From Streptomyces sp. CG 926 (GTDB lineage: Bacteria; Actinomycetota; Actinomycetes; Streptomycetales; Streptomycetaceae): DNA of 64,000 bases. The first letter of the stretch is position 1. Each line of letters begins with the position of its first letter. Below the pieces are notes generated by a model that did no database searches, was not told the DNA's origin, and saw nothing but the letters and a program-made list of their open reading frames with translations. Positions 53,901 through 62,758 of the stretch are shown piece after piece. The stretch is taken from assembly GCF_003148825.1 (NCBI RefSeq), contig NZ_QGGZ01000001.1, positions 124,001 to 188,000 on the forward strand, written 5' to 3'. Position numbers and translations under genes: made by a program.

Positions 53901-56900
53901 AGGCGCACGGCACCGGCACCGTCGTCGGGGACAGCACCGAACTCTCGGTCCTGAGCGATCTGTTCACCGCCTCCGGTGCCGAACCCGGCTCCTGCGCGCT
54001 GGGATCGGTGAAATCCCAGCTCGGGCACACCAAGTGCGCGGCAGGGCTGGCCGGGCTGATCAAGGCGGCCCGGGCGGTGCACACGGGCGTGCGGCCCCCG
54101 ACCCTGCACATCGACGCGCCCAACCCGGCCTGGCGGGCCGAGAGCAGCCCGTTCTCCTTCGACAGCGAGGCCCGCCCCTGGCCGGTGCCGGCGGAGCGAC
54201 GGATCGCCGGGGTGAGCGCCTTCGGCTTCGGCGGCACCAACTACCACGCCGTCCTCGCCGGTCACGTCGGCTCGGCGGAACCCCGGCACGGGCTGGAGGA
54301 GTGGCCGGCGGAGTTGTTCTGCTTCCGCGGCGAGGACCGGCGGGCGGCGGGCCGGGCGATCGCCCGGCTGTCCGCGCGGCTGGCGGAGAACGACGCGGCC
54401 GGACGCCCGTGGGCGCTGCGCGACCTGGCGGCGGAGACCGCCGCCGGCACGGGCCCGGTCCAGGTCACGATCGTGGCCGCCGACCTGGACCAACTGGCGG
54501 TACGCCTGGAGCAGGCCCGCGCCTTCACCCCGGGCACGGGGGTCCACGTACGGGAGGAGGGCGCGGAGCCGGGCGAGGTGGCCTTCCTCTTCCCCGGCCA
54601 GGGCAGCCAACGCCCGCGCATGCTGGCCGACTTCTTCATGACCTTCCCCGCCCTGCGGCAGCTCCTGGACGAGGCCCCGTCGCCGGTGGTGTCGACGATG
54701 TTCCCCCCGGCGGCGTTCACCGCCGAGGGCCGGGCGGCGCAGCGGGCGGCGGTCACCGACACCCGCGTGGCACAGCCGGCGCTCGGCCTCGCGGGGGCGG
54801 CGGCGCATCTGCTGCTCGGCGAGCTCGGAGTACGGCCGGACTGCGTGGCCGGCCACTCGTACGGGGAACTCACCGCGCTCTGGGCGGCCGGGGCCTATGA
54901 CACGGAGAGCCTGCTGCGGCTGAGCGCGCGCCGGGCCGAGGCGATCCTGGCGGCCGCCGGCGCGGATCCGGGATCGATGGCGGCGGTGTCGGCCGCGCCG
55001 CAGCAGGTTCGGGAGATCGCCGCCCGAGCCGGCTGCGTGGTGGCGAACCACAACGCGCCGCGGCAGTGCGTGATCTCGGGCCCGACGCCTGCGGTCGCCA
55101 CGGCCGTGGCGGCGCTGCGCGAAGCCGGCCTCACGGCCGAACCCCTCCCCGTGGCCTGCGCCTTCCACAGCACGGTGGTCGCCGGGGCGGCGCGACGTCT
55201 CGCGGCAGAACTGACAACGACCCCCGTCTCACCACCCCACACCCCGGTCTGGTCGAACACGACGGCGGACCGGTACCCGCCGACGGCCGAAGGGGTACGA
55301 AGCCTTGCCGCACGCCAGGTCGCGGAGCCGGTCCGGTTCGTGGAGCAGGTGGAGGCCATGTACGCGGCCGGTGTCCGGACCTTCGTGGAGGCGGGCCCCG
55401 GCCGGGTCCTCTCCGGTCTGGTCGGCCGGATCCTGCACGGGCGACCGCACACGGTGGTCCCGCTGGACGTACCGGGCGAGCACGGACTGGTCCGGCTGGT
55501 CACCGCGGTGGCGGAACTGATGGCGGCGGGGGTTCCGGTGGACCCGCGGGCCCTGTTCCACGGCCGCACCTCCCGCCTCCCGGAGCACGCCCCGCGCCGG
55601 CCGGGCTGGCTGGTCGACGGCCACCTGGTCCGCACCGCGGACGGCGCACCGGTCCCGGGCGGCCTCCGCCCGGCCCACCGGGTGGCTCCGGTCACGCACC
55701 CGGGCGGGCGAGAAGCGGCGGCGGAGAAGGGTGACCGACGCGAGGAAGCCGTACTGGAATACCTGCGCAGCACGAGCGAGTTGATCGAAGCCCAACGGGA
55801 CGTCCTGCTCGGCTTCCTGGGCGCCGGACCCCGCCACGGCTTCGACGGGGTCGGGAGCGTGTCGGGGCGATCCCCGCAGGGCGCCGAACGCACCGCCGCC
55901 GCACCTTCCGACCCCGAGCCCCGTTCGGCGCCCGAGGAGACGCCCCGGCGCGCGCCCGGCCCCGGCAAAGCCGCCCCCACCGATCCCGCCCCCGCGCCGC
56001 AGGGCCCCCGCACCGCCGAGGAGGTCATGGACCTCGTCCTGGAGATCGTCCACATCCGCACCGGCTACCCCCGGGACATGCTCGACCCGGAGCTCGACCT
56101 GGAGGCGGACCTGTCCATCGACTCCATCAAGCGGGTCGAGATCATCGGCGCCCTCGCCGACCGCATCGGACTCCCCCAGGATCCGACCAGCGGCTCCGCC
56201 GAGTCCGCGGTCGAGGAACTGTCCCGGATCAAGACCCTGCGCGGCATAGTCGACTGGATCACGACCCACACCCCCACCACACCGGACCCCACACCCCCAC
56301 CCACACCAACACCCACACCCACACGGCGGCCGACACCGGCCCGCTTGAGCCGACTCCGCGTCGACCTGCTCCCCGCACCCCTGGCCGACACCGCCCCCGA
56401 AACCCTGCGCGGCCTGCGCATCGCCCTGGTGGACGACGGTCAGGGCATCGCCCGCACCCTCGCGACCGCCCTGGAGGACATGGGCGCCGAGCCGACGATC
56501 CTGCCCTCCGCCGAGCCGGGCTTCGACGGCCTCGTCGACCTCTCGGCGCTACGACCCACCGCCGACCCCGTGCTGCCCGACGCCTTCCCGGGCCTACGGG
56601 AGACGCTGACGACCGGTACACCACGGCTGCTGCTCGTCACCGCGCCCGGCACCGCCGGCGCGGGCCTGCACGGCTTCGCCCGCAGCGCGGCCCTGGAATT
56701 CCCCGGCGCGCTGATCCGGGCCGTGGACATCCACCCCAAGGAAGACCCGGAACGCATCGCGGAGCAACTCAAGGCGGAACTGAGCAGCGTCGGCGAAGCC
56801 GGAAGCAGCGAAGCCGGAAGCAGCGGGAGCCGAAGCACCATCACCTCGGTCGCCTACACGGCCGAGGGCACCCGCATCACCCGCCTCCCCGTACCGGCCC

Positions 56901-57808
56901 CCCTCCCGACCCCCCACACCCCCGCCGCCCCCGGCACCCCCCACGGCCCCTCGCCCCTGGACCGCGACTCGGTGGTCCTCCTCACCGGCGGCGCCCGCGG
57001 CATCACCGCCCGCACCGCGCTCGCGCTGGCCCGCACCACCGGCTGCCACGTGGAACTCATCGGCCGTACCCCCGAACCGTTCGCCCAGGGCGACGAGTTC
57101 GACCAGGCCCAGGACCGGGTCGCGCTGCGCGCCGCGCTGATCGCCGCAGGGCTGCGTACGCCCGCGGAGATCGAGGCGGCGGCCTCGCGGATCCTCGCCG
57201 AGCGCGAGGTGCGAGCCACCCTCGCCGCTCTCGGCACCGCGGCGGCCTCCGTCCGCTACCACTGCGCGGACGTCACCGACGAGAGCGCCGTCCGAGCCGT
57301 CGTGGCCGACGTACGGGACCGCCACGGACGGCTCGACGGCATCGTGCACGGCGCCGGCGTGCTGCGGGACGGGCTGCTGCGCGACAAGCGACCGGCGGAC
57401 TTCGCCGCCGTGTTCAGCACGAAGGTGACCGGGGCCCGCCACCTGGCCGCCGCGGCGGCCGAGCACGGGGACGGGCCCCCGCCCCGCTTCCTCGCCCTGT
57501 TCGGGAGCGTCGCCGGGGTGTACGGCAACCGCGGCCAGTGCGACTACGCCGCGGCCAACGACGCCCTCGACGGCCTCGCGCACACCTGGGCGGAGTCCTT
57601 CCCGGGCCGGGTGCTGTCCGTCGACTGGGGCCCTTGGGCGGCGGAGGCGGGCGGGATGGTCACCCCCGAGCTGGAACGCGCGTACGTCCGGCGCGGGATC
57701 CCGCTCATCGATCCGGACGCGGGAACCGCCGCGTTCCTCGACGAACTGGCGTACGGGAGCGACGTACAGGTGGTCCTGATGGCGCAGGAGGGCCGGGGCG
57801 ATGCGTGA
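50954..57808 (+). CDS. PUFA/hgl-type synthase: two nitronate-monooxygenase-like barrels, KS-AT-ACP-KR
   Basis: Multifunctional synthase of 2284 aa. GTG at 50954 follows AGAGGAGCGCCC. Residues 10-250 and 300-600 are two nitronate-monooxygenase/PfaD-like TIM barrels (VLACGGIGPHTAAAAV; LECGGHVGPR with the family histidine, then LFAGGIHDERSAAMAV), probably enoyl reductase. KS about 660-1090: DAACASS (C850), EAHGTGT (H985), H1025. AT about 1205-1520: FPGQGSQRPRM, GHSYGE (S1302). A single ACP with the PUFA motif SIDSIKRVEI (S1724), then a Pro-Thr linker. KR about 2005-2250: TGGARGITARTAL, S2185, Y2198. It overlaps the next gene by 8 bp. Product: an iteratively built acyl chain. Confidence 0.93.
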   Translation: MTPHPQPAPTRDLVVAVSPFEEPHPAFVTAAERAGALGLLDLGRDADAARRGFTELGRRLASGARYGVRVPADCPLGPDGLPAAVDTVLLADPASHTPGQVAAWAAAVGRPRVWAEVTDTAEAGAAVAAGAHALVAKGHEGAGRVGTATTFVLLQQLLDDPAVRVPVLACGGIGPHTAAAAVAGGAAGVLLDVQLALTTEGEAGLPEEVASALRAMDGSETRLAAGHRVFARPDLTPPEGPVHTLLGARDLRTQLLPVGQDGASAARLAARYRTTGGVLQAVRAAVAGHLEAAVRARPLARPLPVAQGPMTRVSDQASFAAAVAGAGGVPYLALAVMAGPDVRRLLAETAERLGDLPWGVGLLGFAPPELRQEQLAAVTEARPPYAIIAGGTPAQAAPLEAVGIRTHLHVPSPGLLERYLAEGARRFVFEGLECGGHVGPRASFPLWEEQIERLLTCPEPEALDLLFAGGIHDERSAAMAVAAAAPLADRGARVGVLMGTAYLFTEEAVTAGAVVPGFQRAAVECADTVLLHTAPGHATRCAATPYAETFEATRRRLTESGIEPRTVWEELERLNLGRLRIAGKGLRRSADGSGLEPVTEEQQYEDGLFMLGQVATLRTATTTIAALHAQVTEGATALLERRARELADAGPTAAMPAADPLDIAVVGMACAYPGAPDLAAYWAMVLAGTDAVTEVPAERWDPALYYDADPARAGERTPSRWGGFLDPVPFDALAHGIPPASLAGIEPVQLLALEISARALGDAGYGKDRVFARSRTSVVFGAEAGTELAGAYGLRALHPAYLGELPPELDEQLPRLTEDSFPGILANVIAGRVANRLDLGGANCTIDAACASSLAALDLACRQLRDHDSDMVICGGADVHNGINDYLMFASVRALSPGGRCRPFDAAADGIALGEGVGALVLKRLADAERDGDRVYAVIKAVGAASDGRSLGLTAPRPEGQRRALERAYARAGITPDQVGLVEAHGTGTVVGDSTELSVLSDLFTASGAEPGSCALGSVKSQLGHTKCAAGLAGLIKAARAVHTGVRPPTLHIDAPNPAWRAESSPFSFDSEARPWPVPAERRIAGVSAFGFGGTNYHAVLAGHVGSAEPRHGLEEWPAELFCFRGEDRRAAGRAIARLSARLAENDAAGRPWALRDLAAETAAGTGPVQVTIVAADLDQLAVRLEQARAFTPGTGVHVREEGAEPGEVAFLFPGQGSQRPRMLADFFMTFPALRQLLDEAPSPVVSTMFPPAAFTAEGRAAQRAAVTDTRVAQPALGLAGAAAHLLLGELGVRPDCVAGHSYGELTALWAAGAYDTESLLRLSARRAEAILAAAGADPGSMAAVSAAPQQVREIAARAGCVVANHNAPRQCVISGPTPAVATAVAALREAGLTAEPLPVACAFHSTVVAGAARRLAAELTTTPVSPPHTPVWSNTTADRYPPTAEGVRSLAARQVAEPVRFVEQVEAMYAAGVRTFVEAGPGRVLSGLVGRILHGRPHTVVPLDVPGEHGLVRLVTAVAELMAAGVPVDPRALFHGRTSRLPEHAPRRPGWLVDGHLVRTADGAPVPGGLRPAHRVAPVTHPGGREAAAEKGDRREEAVLEYLRSTSELIEAQRDVLLGFLGAGPRHGFDGVGSVSGRSPQGAERTAAAPSDPEPRSAPEETPRRAPGPGKAAPTDPAPAPQGPRTAEEVMDLVLEIVHIRTGYPRDMLDPELDLEADLSIDSIKRVEIIGALADRIGLPQDPTSGSAESAVEELSRIKTLRGIVDWITTHTPTTPDPTPPPTPTPTPTRRPTPARLSRLRVDLLPAPLADTAPETLRGLRIALVDDGQGIARTLATALEDMGAEPTILPSAEPGFDGLVDLSALRPTADPVLPDAFPGLRETLTTGTPRLLLVTAPGTAGAGLHGFARSAALEFPGALIRAVDIHPKEDPERIAEQLKAELSSVGEAGSSEAGSSGSRSTITSVAYTAEGTRITRLPVPAPLPTPHTPAAPGTPHGPSPLDRDSVVLLTGGARGITARTALALARTTGCHVELIGRTPEPFAQGDEFDQAQDRVALRAALIAAGLRTPAEIEAAASRILAEREVRATLAALGTAAASVRYHCADVTDESAVRAVVADVRDRHGRLDGIVHGAGVLRDGLLRDKRPADFAAVFSTKVTGARHLAAAAAEHGDGPPPRFLALFGSVAGVYGNRGQCDYAAANDALDGLAHTWAESFPGRVLSVDWGPWAAEAGGMVTPELERAYVRRGIPLIDPDAGTAAFLDELAYGSDVQVVLMAQEGRGDA

Positions 57809-60800
57809 CGCGCAGCGGCGCGGCCCCCGCCCGACCGACGCCGCGATCGTCGGGATGGGCGCGGTGTTCCCGGGGGCCGCCGACCTGGCCGCGTACCGGC
57901 GCAATCTGCTGGCCGGTACGGACTGCATCGGCGAGGTACCGCCGGGCCGTTGGGACCCCGAGGTGTACTACGACCCGCAGGGGGCCGCCGGACCGGTGGC
58001 GGGTGACCGCTTCTACTGCCGGCGCGGCGGTTTCGTCGACGGTCTCGCCGCCTTCGACCCGACCCGGTTCGGGATCATGCCGGCCGCCGTGGAGGGGGCC
58101 GAGCCGGACCAGATGCTGGCCCTGCACGCGACGGCCGAGGCGATCGCCGACGCGGGTGGCGAGGACCGGCTGCCGGCCGACCGGTCGCGGATCGGGGTGG
58201 TGTTGGGGCGCGGCGGGTTCATGGGCGTGGCCACCGCCCGGCTCGATCAACGGGTTCGTACGGCACACCAGTTGGCGCAGACCCTGCGGGAGCTGGCGCC
58301 GGAGCTGGGTGAGCGGCGGATCGCGCAGGTGCGCTCGGCGTTCCAGGACGCGCTGGGGCCGGAGCGGCCGGACGCGTCGATCGGGCTGGTGCCGAGCTTC
58401 ACCGCCGCCCGGACCGCGAACCGGCTGGACTTCCGGGGGCCCGCCTACACCTTGGACGCGGCCTGCGCCTCCTCCCTGTTGGCGGTGGATCAGGCGGTGG
58501 GGCTGTTGGCCGCCGGCCGCTGCGACGCGGTGGTCGCCGGGGCGGCCCACCACTGCCACATCGCGACGCTGTGGAGCGTGTTCACGCAGCTGCGGGCGCT
58601 CAGCCCGAGCGAGCGGATCCGGCCCTTCGACCGCCGGGCCGACGGGACCCTGCTGTCCGAGGGCACCGGGGTGGTGCTGCTGAAGCGGCTGGCGGACGCC
58701 GAGCGCGACGGCGACCGCGTGTACGCGGTGATCCGCGGGACCGGCGTGGCCGGGGACGGCCGTGCGGCGAGCCTGATGAGCCCGCTGGTGGCGGGGCAGG
58801 TGCAGGCTCTGGAGCGGGCCTGGCGGGAGGCGGGCCTGGATCCGCGGGCGCCGGGCGCGCTGGGCCTGCTGGAGGCCCACGGTACGGGCACCCCGGTCGG
58901 GGACGCCGCCGAACTGGACACCTTGGCGCAGGTGTTCGGCCCACGGGGGCCGGGGAACGGACCCGAGGTCGGCTTCGGTTCGGTGAAGTCGATGCTCGGG
59001 CACACCATGCAGGCCTCGGGCATGGCCGGGCTGATCAAGGCGGCGCTGGCCGTGTACGAGGGCGTGCTGCCGCCGACGCTGCACATCGAGGAGCCCCACC
59101 CGGACCTGGCCCGGACCCGGATGCGGCCGCTGCGCGCGGCCGAGCCGTGGGAGCGCGGTCCGCAGCCGCGCCGGGCCGGGGTCAACGCGTTCGGCTTCGG
59201 CGGGATCAACGCCCACGTGGTGCTGGAGGAGGCTCCCACCGCCTCGCGCCCGGCGCCTGCTCCCGTTCCGGCCTCCGGCCCCGGCCCCGGCCGCGGAGCC
59301 CCGGTGCGTCGTTTCCTGCCGCTGGGCCCCACGGCCGCGCCGGTCGGTCCGGCCGCGGAGGGCGACGTACTCCTGATCGGTGCGGACACCCCCGGTCAGC
59401 TGTCGGCCCGGCTGGCGTCCACCGACCCGGTGTCCGGCGGCGACGGGCCCTGCCGGGTCGCGGTGGTCGGGCCCACGCCCCAGCGGCTGGCGCTGGCCGC
59501 CAAGGTGGTGGCCCGCGGCCGGCCGTGGCGGGGACGCGGGGACGTGTGGTTCACCCCGGAGCCGCTGGGCGGCCGGGTGGCGTTCCTGTTCCCGGGCCTG
59601 GAGCCGGAGTTCGCCCCCGTGCTGGACGACGTGGCGGAGCGGCTCGGGTCGGCGACGCCCCGCCTGACCCGTGGCGCGTCCCTTGTGGAGCGCGCCCTCG
59701 ACGCGATCGCCACCGGCCGGTTCTTCGCCCGTGTCCTGCCCGAACTGGGCATCGAGGCCGATGTGCTGGCCGGCCACAGTCTGGGCGAGTGGGCGGCGAT
59801 GGTGGCCGCCGGCATGTACCCGCAGGAGTCGGCCGACACCTTCCTCGACTCGCTGCGGCCGGGTGATCTCCGGGTCCCCGATCTCGTGTACGCGGCGCTC
59901 GGCTGTGGCGCGACGCGTGCGCGGGCCGCGCTCCACGACCTGGACCGGGTGGTGGTCAGCCACGACAACTGCCCCCACCAGTCGGTGATCTGCGGGGAGC
60001 CGGCGCAGGTGGCCGCCGCCGTCGGGCGGTTGCGCGGTGACGGGGTGCTCGGCCAGGAGCTGCCGTTCCGTTCGGGTTTCCACACCCCGATGTGGGAGCC
60101 GTATCTCGGTCAGGTCCGGGCCGCCTTCGACCGGCTGCCGCTGCGACCGGCGGGCCTCCCGGTGTGGTCGGCCACCACGTGTGCGCCGTTCCCGTCCGCG
60201 CCACGGGACGTACGGGACCTGGTCGTACGGCACCTGCTGGAGCCGGTCCGCTTCCGTGAGTTGACCCTGCGGTTGTACGAGGACGAGGGGGTACGCGGTT
60301 TCGTCACGCTGGGCCCGGGCAGCCTGCCGGGCTTCGTCGAGGACACCCTGCGCGAGCGCCCGCACCTCTCGATCTCCACCTCCTCCCCGCGCCTGCCGGG
60401 CCTGGCGGCGCTGCGCCGTACCTGCGCCGCGCTCTGGGCCGAGGGGTACGCGCCCCGGTGGGACCTGTTGGCCGAACCGGCGCCCCTGCCGTCGCCCGCA
60501 CCGCAGGCGCCCGCACCGGCGGCGGCGCGACCCGCCGGGCGCGCGATGCCGCTGGACCTCGGGTCCCCGCTGGTCCGTCTCGACGAGCCGGCCCGGGCCG
60601 CGCTCGTCGGCCTCCTGGCACCGCCCCCGACCGTCCCGGCCCGGGCGCCGGCGGCCGGACCCGTGGGTGACCGGCCGGTGCTGCTGTCCGCCCTGGACGC
60701 GGTGCTGGCCGACGCCGGCTCGGCGGCCCGGGCCGTCACCGAGGCCTGGTCGACGGGGGTCCCGGACCCGGCGGCAGCCGCTGCCCCGAGCCCGGCTCCG

Positions 60801-62438
60801 GCCCCGGACCGGCACACCCTGCGGTTGTCGCTCGCCGCGCTCCCCTACGTACGGGACCACTGCGTGTACCTCCAGCCGGACGGCTGGCCGGAGGACTCCG
60901 ACCGGTTCCCCGTCGTGCCCATGACCACCATGCTGGAGCTGGCCGCCGAAGCCGCCCGGCGGCACGCCCCACCCGGTCTCGCCGTCATCGGCTACGAGGA
61001 GGTACGGGCCCTGCGCTGGCTCGCGGTCGAGCCGGCCGTCGACGTCGAGGTCACCGCCCGCGGTGACGGGCCCGGCCGGATGCGGGTCACCCTCGGCGCG
61101 TACGCCTCGGTGGTCGTGCTGCTCGGCGAGCGCTACGGGGAGCCGCCCGCGCCCGACGGCACGCCGCTGCGCGAGCCCGGACCCGCCCCGGTCAGCGCCG
61201 CGGCCCTGTACCGGGACCGGTGGATGTTCCACGGCCCCCGCTTCGCCGGGGTCCACGAGGTGCGGTCGGTCGGCTCGGACGGCATCCACGGGGTCCTGCG
61301 CGCGCTGCCCGACCCGGGCGCGCTGCTCGACGCCGCCGGACAGCTCTTCGGGCACTGGATGCAGCTGCGCCTGCCGGTCGACCGGCTGGTGTTCCCGGCC
61401 ACCGTGGACCGCATCCGGTTCTACGGGCCTCCGCCCGCCGCAGGGGAGTTGGTGACGGCCACGGCCCGGATCCGCGCCGTGCGGGACGTCACCGTCCGCG
61501 GTGACATCGAGCTGCGCGGGGCGGGCGGTGCGGTGTGGGCCCGGATCACGGGGTGGACGTACCGCCGGTTCGGCGCCGACGAGCGGGTGTGGCCGATGAA
61601 GTTCACCCCGGAGGTGTGCGGGATCGGCGAGCCCCGGCCCGAGGGCTGGTGCCTGGCCCGGCGCCGCTGGAACGATCCCGCCTCGCAGGAGCTGGTCATG
61701 CGCCGCTACCTGGGCGCTGCCGAGCGGGCGGCCTACGAGGGGCTGTCGCCGCGTGCCCGGGCACCCTGGCTGCTGGGCCGGATCGCGGCCAAGGACGCGC
61801 TGCGGCAGCTGCTGTGGGACGGCGGAGCCGGTCCGGTGTTCCCCGCGGAGGTATCGATCGGCAACGACCCGGCGGGGCGCCCGCTGGCCGAGTCCCCGCT
61901 GACCGCCGGCTTCCGGCTGTCGATCGCCCACAAGGACCGGATCGCGGTCGCCCTCGCCCACCGGGCCCGGCCGGTCGGCATCGATGTGGAGCAGGTGACG
62001 GCGGACCCGGACGCGCTGATCCGGATCGCCCTCGGGCCGGCCGAACTGTGCCTGGCCGAAGGGCTGGCCGCCCGCGGGGGCACCGACCTGGCCGTCGCGC
62101 TCACCGCCCTGTGGTGCGCCAAGGAGGCCGCGGCCAAGGCGGCCGGGGTCGGGCTGGGCGGGCGGCCCCGGGACTGGCGGGTGGCCGGGGACCCGGATTC
62201 CGGCGCGCTGCTCGTGACCTCCCCCGACGGGGACCCGTACCCGATCCGCACCACACCGCTCACCACACCACTCACGGCACCACTCACCGCGCCGCTCAGC
62301 GCATCCCTCGCCGCACCGCTCGCCGCATCGCCCGCCGACACCGTGCCCGACCACGTCGTCGCCTGGACCGACCACCTCGCGGCGCCCTCCCCCGTACCCG
62401 TCCCCCTTCCCCTCACGGAGGCCCGTCATGGCAACTGA
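57801..62438 (+). CDS. Synthase partner: KS-AT-DH with a fused phosphopantetheinyl transferase
   Basis: Protein of 1545 aa; ATG at 57801 after AGGAGGGCCGGGGCG, overlapping the first synthase. KS (1-460) is complete: DAACASS (C222), EAHGTGT (H360), LGHTMQ (H401). AT-like region about 590-900: GHSLGEW (S660), but the usual GQGSQ is replaced by FPGLEPEF. A hotdog DH about 1000-1280: VRDHCVYL (H1020), DAAGQ (D1177). The C-terminus, about 1300-1480, is an Sfp-type phosphopantetheinyl transferase: GIDVEQV (D1395) and WCAKEAAAKAAG, which can activate the ACPs of this operon. The last 70 residues are a Pro/Ala/Thr-rich tail. Neither KR nor ACP is present, so it must work with the first protein. Confidence 0.92.
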   Translation: MRDAQRRGPRPTDAAIVGMGAVFPGAADLAAYRRNLLAGTDCIGEVPPGRWDPEVYYDPQGAAGPVAGDRFYCRRGGFVDGLAAFDPTRFGIMPAAVEGAEPDQMLALHATAEAIADAGGEDRLPADRSRIGVVLGRGGFMGVATARLDQRVRTAHQLAQTLRELAPELGERRIAQVRSAFQDALGPERPDASIGLVPSFTAARTANRLDFRGPAYTLDAACASSLLAVDQAVGLLAAGRCDAVVAGAAHHCHIATLWSVFTQLRALSPSERIRPFDRRADGTLLSEGTGVVLLKRLADAERDGDRVYAVIRGTGVAGDGRAASLMSPLVAGQVQALERAWREAGLDPRAPGALGLLEAHGTGTPVGDAAELDTLAQVFGPRGPGNGPEVGFGSVKSMLGHTMQASGMAGLIKAALAVYEGVLPPTLHIEEPHPDLARTRMRPLRAAEPWERGPQPRRAGVNAFGFGGINAHVVLEEAPTASRPAPAPVPASGPGPGRGAPVRRFLPLGPTAAPVGPAAEGDVLLIGADTPGQLSARLASTDPVSGGDGPCRVAVVGPTPQRLALAAKVVARGRPWRGRGDVWFTPEPLGGRVAFLFPGLEPEFAPVLDDVAERLGSATPRLTRGASLVERALDAIATGRFFARVLPELGIEADVLAGHSLGEWAAMVAAGMYPQESADTFLDSLRPGDLRVPDLVYAALGCGATRARAALHDLDRVVVSHDNCPHQSVICGEPAQVAAAVGRLRGDGVLGQELPFRSGFHTPMWEPYLGQVRAAFDRLPLRPAGLPVWSATTCAPFPSAPRDVRDLVVRHLLEPVRFRELTLRLYEDEGVRGFVTLGPGSLPGFVEDTLRERPHLSISTSSPRLPGLAALRRTCAALWAEGYAPRWDLLAEPAPLPSPAPQAPAPAAARPAGRAMPLDLGSPLVRLDEPARAALVGLLAPPPTVPARAPAAGPVGDRPVLLSALDAVLADAGSAARAVTEAWSTGVPDPAAAAAPSPAPAPDRHTLRLSLAALPYVRDHCVYLQPDGWPEDSDRFPVVPMTTMLELAAEAARRHAPPGLAVIGYEEVRALRWLAVEPAVDVEVTARGDGPGRMRVTLGAYASVVVLLGERYGEPPAPDGTPLREPGPAPVSAAALYRDRWMFHGPRFAGVHEVRSVGSDGIHGVLRALPDPGALLDAAGQLFGHWMQLRLPVDRLVFPATVDRIRFYGPPPAAGELVTATARIRAVRDVTVRGDIELRGAGGAVWARITGWTYRRFGADERVWPMKFTPEVCGIGEPRPEGWCLARRRWNDPASQELVMRRYLGAAERAAYEGLSPRARAPWLLGRIAAKDALRQLLWDGGAGPVFPAEVSIGNDPAGRPLAESPLTAGFRLSIAHKDRIAVALAHRARPVGIDVEQVTADPDALIRIALGPAELCLAEGLAARGGTDLAVALTALWCAKEAAAKAAGVGLGGRPRDWRVAGDPDSGALLVTSPDGDPYPIRTTPLTTPLTAPLTAPLSASLAAPLAASPADTVPDHVVAWTDHLAAPSPVPVPLPLTEARHGN

Positions 62439-62751
62439 CATCCTCGCCGAGATCACCGGCATGCTCGTGGAGATCGTCGGCGACGAGTACCTGCTCGCGG
62501 AGGAGGTCACGATGAAGACGACCTTCAACGAGGATCTCGCTCTGGAGAGCATCGAGTTCGTCGCCCTCGCCGAACTGCTCCACCATCGCTACGGCGCCGA
62601 CGTGGACCTGATGGGCTTCCTCGCCGAGAAGGACATGGACGCCATCCTGGCCATGTCCGTCGGTGAGCTCGTCGGCCACATCGGCCGGATCACCCACACC
62701 TCCCTGGCCCGGGCCGCGGCGGGGTCCTCCTCACCCGCGTCGGCCGGCTGA
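62428..62751 (+). CDS. Stand-alone acyl carrier protein
   Basis: Protein of 107 aa. The phosphopantetheine site is LALESIEFVAL with Ser41, in place of the usual DSL, preceded by helix 1 (ILAEITGMLVEIVGDEYLLA). ATG at 62428 overlaps the synthase stop by 11 bp, so it is translationally coupled. The C-terminal 20 residues are a disordered Ser/Ala tail. It probably shuttles the starter or the finished chain between the synthases and the downstream hydrolase or glycosyltransferase. Confidence 0.92.
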   Translation: MATDILAEITGMLVEIVGDEYLLAEEVTMKTTFNEDLALESIEFVALAELLHHRYGADVDLMGFLAEKDMDAILAMSVGELVGHIGRITHTSLARAAAGSSSPASAG

Positions 62752-62758
62752 GCCGGCC

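Noticed and set aside
57705..62552. A 1615-codon open frame on the minus strand, antisense to the second synthase.
   Set aside because: It mirrors the synthase codons, is rich in Arg/Gly/His/Pro, has no family motif, and the sense strand encodes a full set of catalytic motifs.
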